NCBI RefSeq assembly: GCF_012241385.1
Contig: NZ_JAAVXB010000003.1
Coordinates: 310,001 to 374,000 of the forward strand
Length of the DNA stretch: 64,000 nucleotides
DNA from: Solimonas marina
GTDB taxonomy: Bacteria; Pseudomonadota; Gammaproteobacteria; Nevskiales; Nevskiaceae
Direction: 5' to 3'
Numbering within the stretch: the first letter of the stretch is position 1; every line of letters starts with the position of its first letter. Both the position numbers and the translations under genes were made by a program. The notes beneath the pieces were generated by a model that saw only the letters and a list, made by a program, of their open reading frames with translations, did no database searches and was not told the DNA's origin. This document shows, one piece after another, positions 36,949 through 44,603 of the stretch.

Positions 36949-39900
36949 ATGAGAAGGTTCGCAGTTCAGCACATCGCGGCTGCCGCACTGTCGTGCTACG
37001 CCGTCGCGGCCCACGCCGACGACGAACTGGTGGTCTATGTCTTTCAGGACGGCGCGCCGGCGGCGGGCCTGACGGCCGCGCTCGACGGTGGTGCGCCGCA
37101 GATCGTCGGCAACGACGGTTCTGTGGTCTTCGACCTCGGCGAGGGCGCGCACCGTCTGGTGTTGTCGCGCGACGACGAAACGCTGCATGTGCTGCGCTTC
37201 AATGCAGCGAGTGGCCAGTACGTCGATGTCAACGTGGCGCTGAGCGCGCACGGTCAGCCACGTGATTCGATCGAGCGCTACTTCGATGCCGAGTCGGCGG
37301 TCGAACGCGCCGAGGCGCCGAAAGGCTCGGTCAGCGGTCTGGTCACGCAGGACGGCGCGCCGTTGGCTGGCGCCACGGTCGGCGTGCGCGGCGCAGCAGC
37401 CGCGGTGCAGACCGATGCCAGCGGTCGTTACGCACTACGGCTGCCGCGCGGTCACTACACGCTGGTGATCCAGCACGACGGCAACGGCGCCGCGGCGACC
37501 AGCGACGTGCGCATCGTCGGCAATATCGACAAGCACGAAAACTTCGCGATCGGCGGTAGCGCCGGCGACGACGGTATCGCCGAGATCGTCGTCAGCTCGT
37601 CGCTGCAGCCGCGCGCGTTCGAGGAAAACGAGCGCTTCGCGACCAATGTCATCGACACGCTCGGCATCGAGGAGCTGGCGCGCTACGGCGACAGCGAAGT
37701 CAGCGCCTCGGTGCTGCGCGTGCCCAGCGTCACCGTGCAAGACGATCGCTACGTCTTCATCCGCGGTCTCGGCGGCCGCTATGTGACGACCACGCTCAAC
37801 GGCGCGACGCTGCCGAGCACCGATCCGTCGAAGCGCACGGTGCCGCTCGATCTGTTCCCGAGCAACATCGTCAGCCAGCTCGACGTGCGCAAGACCTTCA
37901 TCGCCAGCATGCCGGGCGAGTCGACCGGCGGCAATCTGGTCATCAATACGCGCAGCTTTCCGCAGGCGGCGGCCGGCAAACTGTCGCTGACGCTCGGCTA
38001 CATCCCCGGCCTGACCGGCGACGACGTGGCGTCCGATCCGAGCCGCAACTTCACCTCCGATCTGCTCGGTTGGGATCACGGCAATCGTGATGTGCCCGGC
38101 GGTGTCGAAGGCATCGCGGCGGCGCTCGAATACAGCGACGAATATTCGGACAACGTGCAGCAAGAATTGCGTCGCGTCGGTGGCATCCTGCTCAAGGATC
38201 ATCTCGATCTCGATCGCACCACGGCGACGCCGAAGCTCTCGTTCGGCGCCAACTACGGCGACGTCTACGGCTTCGGCGGCGGCGAGTTCGGCTTCTTCGT
38301 CGCCGGCAACTACAAGAACGGCTGGTCGCAGCGCGACAAGGGCGTGGCACGCACGTACTCGGCGGGCGGCAGTGGCAATGCCTACGACGACTTCGACTTC
38401 GTCGAAAGCAGCAACGACATCGATGCCAGCGGTCTGCTGTCGCTGGGTCTCAACCTCGGCGCCAACACCTTCCAGGCCAACACCGTGGTGTCGCGCGTCA
38501 CCGAGAACCGGGTGCGCGTCTCGCAGGGCCTGGACGGCGATTCGGCCTTCCAGTCGTACCGCTACACGATCGACTGGATAGAGCGCCAGTTCCTGTCGCA
38601 ACAGCTGCTTGGCGAGCATGTGCTCGGCGCCGGTGGCCGCTTCACCGTCAACTGGCAGCTGACCGGCAGCCAGGCGCGGCGCTATGCGCCCGATCGTCGC
38701 GAGGTCCGTTTCGACCTGCGAGAAGGCGACGATGTCTACAACCTGCAGGTGCCGAATCTGCTGCGTCGCTATGACGATCTGACCGACAACAACGTCGACG
38801 GTGCGCTCGACTTCGCCTACAAGTTCGAGCCCACCGACTTCGGCGTGGCGACGCTGTCGTTCGGCGCGCAGGCCATCCATCGCAAGCGTGATGCCGACTC
38901 GCAGAGCTACGGCTACGACGGCGGCCTGCAATCCGGCGTCGACGACAACGCGCCGAACCGCCTGGTCAGCGACGTGCTCACCGTCGACAACATCACCGGC
39001 GATCCGGGCACCGGTTTCGCGTTCCAGGACAAGACCCAGCCCAGCGACAGCTACGAGGCCGAACTCGATCTCGACAGTGCCTGGCTGTCGTACGACCTGA
39101 TGTTCCTCGAGCGTTACCAGATCGTGCTCGGCGGCCGCTATGAGCACTATCGGCAGACCACCGATACCTTTCAGTTGGCTGGCGACCAGAGCGCGGTGCG
39201 CTCGGTGATCGACGAGAACACGTTCCTGCCGACACTGAGCTTCAACTGGTTCATCGACGACGTTCAGCAGCTGCGCTTCGCAGCGACGCGCACGGTGTCC
39301 CGGCCGGACTTCAAGGAAACCTCGAACGCGGTCTTCTACGATCAGGAATTCAACTTCCGTGTTCGCGGCAATCCGAATCTGAAGATTTCCAAGGTGACCA
39401 ACCTGGACCTGCGCTGGGAGCGCTACTGGTCGGAGAACGAAAGCCTCAGCGTCGCGCTGTTCTACAAGGACTTCACCGATCCGATCGAGCGCGTCGTGCA
39501 GGCGGCGTCCGGCACCGCCGGCAATTCACGCACGTTCCAGAACGCCGATTCGGCCTATCTGTACGGCGTCGAAGTCGATACGCGCCGCAACCTCGCGTTC
39601 GGCGACGCCGGCCGCAACGCCTTCGTCGCGTTCAACGGCAGCTATATCGATTCGAAGGTAAAGCTCGACGGCGGTGACGCGCGCAAGCTGCAGGGGCAAC
39701 CGGACTACACCGTCAATCTGGTGCTCGGTTACGACGACGTGCCGACCGCGCAGCAGCTCACGCTGCTCCTTAACCAGAACGGCAAGAACATCGTCGATGT
39801 CGGCGTGTCCGGGCGTCCGGACGTGATCGAAGAGCCACGGCTCAAGCTCGACCTCAACTACAAGATCAACGTTGTCGAGAACTTCGCGTTCAAGGCGAAG

Positions 39901-40008
39901 GTGGGAAATCTGCTGAATTCGAAAATCGAGTTTACGCAGGGTGGCAAGGTGTTCCAGCGCTACGAGACGGGTGTCGAGCTGGAAGCCGGTATCGACTGGA
40001 AGTTCTGA
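36949..40008 (+). CDS. TonB-dependent outer-membrane receptor with N-terminal regulatory-like domains
   Basis: This 1019-residue receptor has a signal peptide (to about residue 22, AAHADD), a PEGA-like segment (about 25-90), a carboxypeptidase-regulatory-like domain (about 118-195, SGLVTQDGAPLAGATV) and then a plug (about 215-350, with SEVSASVLRVPSVTVQDDRYVFIRGLGGRY) and a large beta-barrel ending in IDWKF. Such receptors import large or scarce substrates; the ligand is unknown. The gene downstream encodes a lipoprotein that is likely a functional partner. ATG 36949 starts the signal peptide. Confidence 0.9.
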   Translation: MRRFAVQHIAAAALSCYAVAAHADDELVVYVFQDGAPAAGLTAALDGGAPQIVGNDGSVVFDLGEGAHRLVLSRDDETLHVLRFNAASGQYVDVNVALSAHGQPRDSIERYFDAESAVERAEAPKGSVSGLVTQDGAPLAGATVGVRGAAAAVQTDASGRYALRLPRGHYTLVIQHDGNGAAATSDVRIVGNIDKHENFAIGGSAGDDGIAEIVVSSSLQPRAFEENERFATNVIDTLGIEELARYGDSEVSASVLRVPSVTVQDDRYVFIRGLGGRYVTTTLNGATLPSTDPSKRTVPLDLFPSNIVSQLDVRKTFIASMPGESTGGNLVINTRSFPQAAAGKLSLTLGYIPGLTGDDVASDPSRNFTSDLLGWDHGNRDVPGGVEGIAAALEYSDEYSDNVQQELRRVGGILLKDHLDLDRTTATPKLSFGANYGDVYGFGGGEFGFFVAGNYKNGWSQRDKGVARTYSAGGSGNAYDDFDFVESSNDIDASGLLSLGLNLGANTFQANTVVSRVTENRVRVSQGLDGDSAFQSYRYTIDWIERQFLSQQLLGEHVLGAGGRFTVNWQLTGSQARRYAPDRREVRFDLREGDDVYNLQVPNLLRRYDDLTDNNVDGALDFAYKFEPTDFGVATLSFGAQAIHRKRDADSQSYGYDGGLQSGVDDNAPNRLVSDVLTVDNITGDPGTGFAFQDKTQPSDSYEAELDLDSAWLSYDLMFLERYQIVLGGRYEHYRQTTDTFQLAGDQSAVRSVIDENTFLPTLSFNWFIDDVQQLRFAATRTVSRPDFKETSNAVFYDQEFNFRVRGNPNLKISKVTNLDLRWERYWSENESLSVALFYKDFTDPIERVVQAASGTAGNSRTFQNADSAYLYGVEVDTRRNLAFGDAGRNAFVAFNGSYIDSKVKLDGGDARKLQGQPDYTVNLVLGYDDVPTAQQLTLLLNQNGKNIVDVGVSGRPDVIEEPRLKLDLNYKINVVENFAFKAKVGNLLNSKIEFTQGGKVFQRYETGVELEAGIDWKF

Positions 40009-40068
40009 AGCTTCGCTAACGCCTTTTCAGTCGCAGACGAATCCATGGACACACAGAACGGAGTGCTT

Positions 40069-41517
40069 ATGACTTTCAAGAAACTGATGCTGGCGTCGGT
40101 GATGGCGGCGGCTTTCGGCGGGTTGTACGGTTGCACCGAGGGCGACAAGACCTCGGTGTTGATCGAAGGCGACACGACCACCAACAACGGCGGCAGCGGC
40201 AGCGACTCGGGCGGCACGACGACCGTGTCCGAAAACTGCCCGGACTGGGCGTCGGCCAAGAACAAGGATGCCAGCGGCAATGACGTTTGCGCGCTGCCGT
40301 CGACGATCATGGAAGATCGCACGCTGACCCGCGATATCGTCTGGTATCTGCAGGACCGCGTCACGGTCGGCAACGGCAACGGCGAGATGTCGGCGACCGA
40401 GGGCGAGCTGGCCAACGGCGGGGCGGTGCAGAACGTGACGCTGACGATCGAGTCGGGTACCCAGATCAAGGGCAAGAAAGGCACCTTCGCCAACCTGCTG
40501 ATCACGCGCGGCTCGAAGATCACGGCGGTCGGCACGGCCGCTGCGCCGATCGTGTTCAGCTCCGACGACGACGACTACACCGGCTCGGGTGAGTGGGGTG
40601 GCCTGATCATCGGCGGCTACGGGCGGCACAACGAATGCGATGATGCGGCCACGGCCTGCAACGTCGACGGCGAAGGCGAATCGGGCTTTGCCGGCGGCTA
40701 CAGCGCCGACGACAACAGCGGCTCGCTCGAATACGTGATCGTCACCGAAGGCGGCTACGAATTCGCGCCCGGCGACGAGATCAACGGCATCTCGCTGGTC
40801 GCCGTCGGCTCCGGCACGACCATGGATCACGTGCAAGTCAACGCCAACTCCGACGACGGTATCGAGTTCTTCGGCGGCGCGATTCACGCCAAGCATCTGG
40901 TACTGACCGGCAACCTCGACGACTCGCTGGACTGGGACGAAGGCTTCCAGGGCAATATCCAGTACGTCATCGTCAAGCAGTCGGCGGACACCTTCGGCAC
41001 CACCATCGAGGCCGACACCTTCGGCACCGACGCGTTCCTGTCGAAGCCGGTCGTTGCCAACGCGACCTTCATCGGCGGCGCCGGCGCGTCGGACCCGAAC
41101 TTCATTCACAACATGAAGGAAGGCACCGGCGGCTTCATCGTCAACTCCATCCTCAGCGTCGACAGCAGCAGCACGACCGACCCGGCCTGCATTCGCGTGT
41201 CGGACGACGCCAAGGCCAACATCAGCGCGCAGACGCTGGTCTACCACAACGTCATCCTCGACTGCAGCTATGACAGCACGCTGGGCTTCGACTCGAGCTC
41301 GCTGTTCATGGTGTCGGCCGATCTGAACGCCAGCTACGCCTCCGGCGCCGCCGAAGCGCAGCTGTCGTCGCCGATCGACTGGACGGCGTTCAACGGCACC
41401 TACCCGGAAAGCACCGCCGATGCGAGCTTCCTCGACGCGACCGACTACATCGGCGCCGTCGATCCGAACGCCAGCTCGGCCTGGTACTCGGGCTGGATCC
41501 TCGACGGCTCGCTGTAA
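40069..41517 (+). CDS. Lipoprotein with beta-helix-like repeats, partner of the TonB receptor
   Basis: This 482-residue protein has a lipoprotein signal (AFGGLYGC), a Gly/Ser/Thr-rich linker, then repeated short strands with Asp/Gly turns (TLTIESGTQIKGKKG, LLITRGSKITAVGT, APIVFSSDDDD, GGLIIGGYG, DHVQVNANSDDGIEFFGGAI) suggestive of a right-handed parallel beta-helix. It lies 60 bases behind the receptor and probably works with it as a surface substrate-binding or -processing protein. RBS GGAG precedes ATG 40069. No catalytic residues can be assigned. Confidence 0.75.
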   Translation: MTFKKLMLASVMAAAFGGLYGCTEGDKTSVLIEGDTTTNNGGSGSDSGGTTTVSENCPDWASAKNKDASGNDVCALPSTIMEDRTLTRDIVWYLQDRVTVGNGNGEMSATEGELANGGAVQNVTLTIESGTQIKGKKGTFANLLITRGSKITAVGTAAAPIVFSSDDDDYTGSGEWGGLIIGGYGRHNECDDAATACNVDGEGESGFAGGYSADDNSGSLEYVIVTEGGYEFAPGDEINGISLVAVGSGTTMDHVQVNANSDDGIEFFGGAIHAKHLVLTGNLDDSLDWDEGFQGNIQYVIVKQSADTFGTTIEADTFGTDAFLSKPVVANATFIGGAGASDPNFIHNMKEGTGGFIVNSILSVDSSSTTDPACIRVSDDAKANISAQTLVYHNVILDCSYDSTLGFDSSSLFMVSADLNASYASGAAEAQLSSPIDWTAFNGTYPESTADASFLDATDYIGAVDPNASSAWYSGWILDGSL

Positions 41518-41536
41518 GCGCCTACACGAGGCATCA

Positions 41537-41572
41537 AAAAAGGCGCGGCTGCGATGGCAGCCGCGCCTTTTT
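41537..41572. terminator. Bidirectional terminator between lipoprotein gene and metF
   Basis: A perfect 16-bp stem (AAAAAGGCGCGGCTGC and its complement) with a GATG loop has A5 and T5 flanks. It can end transcription of the lipoprotein gene on the plus strand and metF on the minus strand. Confidence 0.92.
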
Positions 41573-41622
41573 CCGTTTTGCCGTGTTCGACGAAGTTGCG
41601 AACGATCGCGCCGCGTCCGCGG

Positions 41623-42522
41623 CTACGGGCCGACGTCGTCGGCAGGCAGGCCCAGCGCTTTCCAGAGCCGCAGGGTCGGATCGGCCTGGTTGATCGTGTA
41701 GAAATGCAATCCGGGTGCGCCGCCCTTCATCAGCGTCTCGCCGAGCCGGGCGACGACGTCGGTGCCGAAGTCGAGCAGCGCCGGCTTGTCGTCCTGCAGC
41801 GCTTCGAGTTTGAGGCGGACCCAGCGCGGCAGGTCGGCGCCGCAGTTGCCGCAGAAGCGCACGACATTCTGAAAGCCGGTGATCGGCATGATGCCGGGCA
41901 CGATCGGCAGCGTCATGCCGGCGGCCGCGCAGCGGTCGCGAAAATAGAAATAGGCATCCGGGTTGTAGAACAGCTGTGTCAGCGCGCTCGACGCGCCGGC
42001 ATCCGCCTTGCGGCGGAAGTGCTCGAAGTCCTCGTCGATGCTGCGCGCCTGCGGATGCATTTCCGGATAGGCGGCGACCTCGATGCTGAAGTGCGTGCCA
42101 TGCGTTTCGCGGATGAACGAAACCAGCTCGTTGGCAAAGCGGAACTCGCCCGGTGCTTCGGGCGACATGGCCGTCGCCGGCAGGTCGCCGCGCAGGGCGA
42201 CGATGCGCGTCACGCCGGCCGCCTTGTAGCGTTCCAGCAGCGCCGCGACCTTGGCGCGGGTCGAGCCGATGCAGGTCAGATGCGGGGCGGTGGCGATGCC
42301 GGTCTGCGTGACCACGTCGACGACGGTGTCGTAGGTGCCGTCCTGGTCGGAGCCGCCGGCGCCGTAGGTGACCGAAAAGAACGCCGGGTTCAGCGCCGCA
42401 AGGCGCGCGACCGTAGTCGGCAGCTTGGCCTTGCCTTCGGACGTGCGCGGCGGGAACAGCTCGAACGAAAAGTGGATGCCGTCAGGCGGGAGGCGGGAGG
42501 CGGGAGGCGTCGAGGGCGTCAT
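41623..42522 (-). CDS. metF: 5,10-methylenetetrahydrofolate reductase
   Basis: This FAD enzyme reduces methylene-THF to methyl-THF, feeding methionine synthase. The 299-residue TIM barrel has SFELFPPRTSEGKAKL, FFSVTYGAGGSDQDGTYDTV, APHLTCIGSTRAKV, GVTRIVALRGDLP, ALTQLFYNPDAYFYFRDRC and IVPGIMPITGFQN. Its first 14 codons (STPPASRLPP region) are encoded by 7-bp repeats, not by family sequence. Its ATG overlaps the stop of the four-helix-bundle gene (ATGA), so it is translationally coupled to it. Confidence 0.95.
   Translation of the reverse strand: MTPSTPPASRLPPDGIHFSFELFPPRTSEGKAKLPTTVARLAALNPAFFSVTYGAGGSDQDGTYDTVVDVVTQTGIATAPHLTCIGSTRAKVAALLERYKAAGVTRIVALRGDLPATAMSPEAPGEFRFANELVSFIRETHGTHFSIEVAAYPEMHPQARSIDEDFEHFRRKADAGASSALTQLFYNPDAYFYFRDRCAAAGMTLPIVPGIMPITGFQNVVRFCGNCGADLPRWVRLKLEALQDDKPALLDFGTDVVARLGETLMKGGAPGLHFYTINQADPTLRLWKALGLPADDVGP
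42484..42511 (-). repeat. Heptad array at the metF 5' end
   Basis: On the plus strand the array reads AGGCGGG three times, then AGGCGTC. On the metF coding strand this is GACGCCT followed by CCCGCCT units, a one-base variant of the CACGCCT unit at 42877-42911. The orientation is opposite to that second array, so the two form inverted ends. Confidence 0.85.
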
Positions 42523-42887
42523 GGATGGGATGATTTGATCGCGTTCAGAAAGCCGCCGAGCTTTGCGAAGACACGATCGAGCTGCTCGTCGAGTGCTTCA
42601 TCTTCGCCGAGCAGATCGAGTCGGCGGGCAATCTGAATTTGGGTTTCGATTTCGGCGAGCGAGCCGCGTGCAATGTGCAGAAAGTGCAATAGCTCCGCAC
42701 GACCGCTGCGCGCCATGCCTTCGGCGATATTGGATGGAACGCTGACGGCGGCTCGGCGAAGCTGGGAAGTCAGTCCGAAACGTTCATCGGCAGGGAATGA
42801 GGCGGTGGCACGATAAACGGCAGCAACGAGATCGAGCGCATCGCGCCAGACCTCCAGATCGTGATGCCGCCGCTTTTCACGCCTCAC
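42519..42887 (-). CDS. S23-type four-helix-bundle protein
   Basis: This 122-residue protein has the full signature of the four-helix-bundle/S23 family (relatives are encoded in 23S rRNA intervening sequences and as Avd proteins of diversity-generating retroelements): LEVWRDALDLV, FPADERFGLTSQLRRAAVSVPSNIAEG and FLHIARGSLAEIETQIQIA. The basic bundle may bind nucleic acid. The only usable start is GTG 42887: a TGA lies two codons upstream, and GTG and its RBS (GAGGAG) are both part of the heptad array. It is inserted between ahcY and metF and shares the SAH-controlled transcript. Confidence 0.88.
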   Translation of the reverse strand: MRREKRRHHDLEVWRDALDLVAAVYRATASFPADERFGLTSQLRRAAVSVPSNIAEGMARSGRAELLHFLHIARGSLAEIETQIQIARRLDLLGEDEALDEQLDRVFAKLGGFLNAIKSSHP

Positions 42888-42911
42888 GCCTCACTCCTCT
42901 CGCCTCACGGG
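42877..42911 (-). repeat. Heptad array between ahcY and the four-helix-bundle gene
   Basis: Five 7-bp units on the plus strand: TCACGCC, TCACGCC, TCACTCC, TCTCGCC, TCACGGG. The array ends one base from the ahcY stop codon and runs into the first codons of the four-helix-bundle gene, supplying its RBS and GTG start. Confidence 0.9.
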
Positions 42912-42912
42912 A

Positions 42913-44361
42913 TCAGTAGCGGTAATGCTCGGGCTTGTACGGGCCTTCGACCGGCACGCCGAGATATTCGGCCTGGTCGGCGGTGAGCTTGGTCAGCTTC
43001 ACGCCGATCTGCTCGAGGTGCAGGCGCGCGACTTCCTCGTCGAGCTTCTTCGGCAGGCGGTAGACGTCCTTTGCGTAGGTCTCCTTGTGCGCCCACAGGT
43101 CGATCTGCGCCAGCGTCTGGTTCGAGAACGAGTTGCTCATGACGAAGCTCGGATGACCGTGCGCGCAGCCGAGATTGACCAGGCGACCTTCGGCGAGCAC
43201 GTACAGCGAACGGCCGGTGTCGGGGAAGGTGTAGCGGTCGACCTGCGGCTTGATGGTGTCGCGCACCGCGTCCGACGCGTTGAGGCGATCCATCTGGATC
43301 TCGTTGTCGAAGTGGCCGATGTTGCAGACCAGCGCATTCGACTTCATCGCGCGCATGTGCTCGAAGGTGATGATGTCCTTGTTACCGGTGGTCGTGACGT
43401 AGATGTCGGCGATGCCCAGCGTGTCCTCGACGGTCTTGACCTCGAAGCCTTCCATCGCCGCCTGCAGGGCATTGATCGGGTCGATCTCGGTGACGATGAC
43501 GCGCGCGCCGAGGCCGCGCAGCGAGTGCGCGCTGCCCTTGCCGACGTCACCGTAACCGCAGATGCAGGCGACCTTGCCGGCGACCATCAGGTCGGTGGCG
43601 CGCTTGATGCCGTCGGCCAGCGATTCGCGGCAGCCGTAGAGGTTGTCGAATTTGCTCTTGGTCACCGAGTCGTTGACGTTGATCGCCGGCACCAGCAGCT
43701 TGCCGGCTTCCTTCATCTGATAGAGGCGATGCACGCCGGTGGTGGTCTCTTCGGAGACGCCCTTCCAGTCGGCGACGACGCGGGTCCAGAAGCCCGGGCG
43801 CTCGGCGGCAGTGCGCTTGAGCAGGTCCTTGATGACCTTGACCTCATGGTTGTCGGACGGCGTGTCGACCCAGCGGTCGCCCTGCTCCATCTCGTAACCC
43901 TTGTGGATCAGCAGCGTCACGTCGCCGCCGTCGTCGACCACCAGCTCCGGGCCGGTCAGCGTGCCGTCGGCCAGCTTGTGGGTGACGGCGTCGAGCGTGC
44001 AGTCCCAATACTCTTCCAGGGTCTCGCCCTTCCACGCGAACACCGGCGTGCCGGCGGCGGCGACCGCGGCGGCGGCGTCGTCCTGCGTCGAGAAAATGTT
44101 GCAGGACGCCCAGCGGACCGTCGCGCCGAGCGCGCCCAGTGTCTCCAGCAGCACCGCGGTTTCCTTGGTCATGTGCAGCGAGCCGGTCAGGCGCACGCCG
44201 GCCAGCGGCTGCTGCGGCGCGTACTTGGCGCGGATCGACATCAGGCCGGGCATTTCCTCCTCGGCCATGCGGACACGCTTGCGGCCGAGTTCGGCCAGCG
44301 ACAGGTCGCGGACCTTGAAGTCGCCGTCGGCCAGGGCGGCGGGTTTGAGTTGTGCGTTCAT
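42913..44361 (-). CDS. ahcY: Adenosylhomocysteinase
   Basis: AhcY hydrolyses S-adenosylhomocysteine to adenosine and homocysteine, relieving inhibition of methyltransferases. The 482-residue NAD-dependent enzyme has [57 protein letters not shown] (NAD site), NIGHFDNEI and the C-terminal YKPEHYRY. An RBS (GAGGAG) precedes ATG 44361. It is the first gene behind the SAH riboswitch. Confidence 0.97.
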   Translation of the reverse strand: MNAQLKPAALADGDFKVRDLSLAELGRKRVRMAEEEMPGLMSIRAKYAPQQPLAGVRLTGSLHMTKETAVLLETLGALGATVRWASCNIFSTQDDAAAAVAAAGTPVFAWKGETLEEYWDCTLDAVTHKLADGTLTGPELVVDDGGDVTLLIHKGYEMEQGDRWVDTPSDNHEVKVIKDLLKRTAAERPGFWTRVVADWKGVSEETTTGVHRLYQMKEAGKLLVPAINVNDSVTKSKFDNLYGCRESLADGIKRATDLMVAGKVACICGYGDVGKGSAHSLRGLGARVIVTEIDPINALQAAMEGFEVKTVEDTLGIADIYVTTTGNKDIITFEHMRAMKSNALVCNIGHFDNEIQMDRLNASDAVRDTIKPQVDRYTFPDTGRSLYVLAEGRLVNLGCAHGHPSFVMSNSFSNQTLAQIDLWAHKETYAKDVYRLPKKLDEEVARLHLEQIGVKLTKLTADQAEYLGVPVEGPYKPEHYRY

Positions 44362-44400
44362 GCGTGCGCTCCTCGAAAGTTAGCGAAAGATCGGATCGGA

Positions 44401-44499
44401 ACGGGCGCCGTTGCGTCGTCTCCGGGACGCAGGGCGCCCCGAGCCCGCCGAGCCTGGTCCGCCTCCTAAAAGGCGGATCGCAACGCCCCTCGGCGGGAA
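44401..44499 (-). ncRNA. SAH riboswitch upstream of ahcY
   Basis: On the minus strand, CCCGCCGAG (44497-44489) pairs with CTCGGCGGG (44452-44444) to form P1. GGGCGTTGC just inside P1 pairs with GCAACGGCGCCC (44414-44403), the pseudoknot of the S-adenosylhomocysteine riboswitch. The conserved CCAGGCTCGG and GCAACGGCGCCC blocks are intact, and a variable hairpin lies between them. It ends about 40 bases before ahcY, so SAH should raise ahcY-metF expression. Confidence 0.93.
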
Positions 44500-44510
44500 C
44501 GCGGACGCCG

Positions 44511-44529
44511 ATTGTATCCGCTTATGCGG
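44511..44529. promoter_or_regulatory. Palindrome over the ahcY promoter
   Basis: ATCCGC and GCGGAT flank a four-base centre at 44514-44529. The right half merges with TACAAT (minus strand 44516-44511), a likely ahcY -10 box 14 bases upstream of the riboswitch. Its position between divergent ahcY and ppc suggests an operator, but no regulator can be named. Confidence 0.4.
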
Positions 44530-44603
44530 ATCAAGAGATATAGGATCGGTCGATCGGCTTTCGGAAGACCCGCACTGTCACGTTGTTTGCTAGCGTTAGT
44601 GGC

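Noticed and set aside
42877-42911. Heptad array as a CRISPR
   Set aside because: Units are 7 bp, contiguous and without unique spacers, and no cas genes are present.
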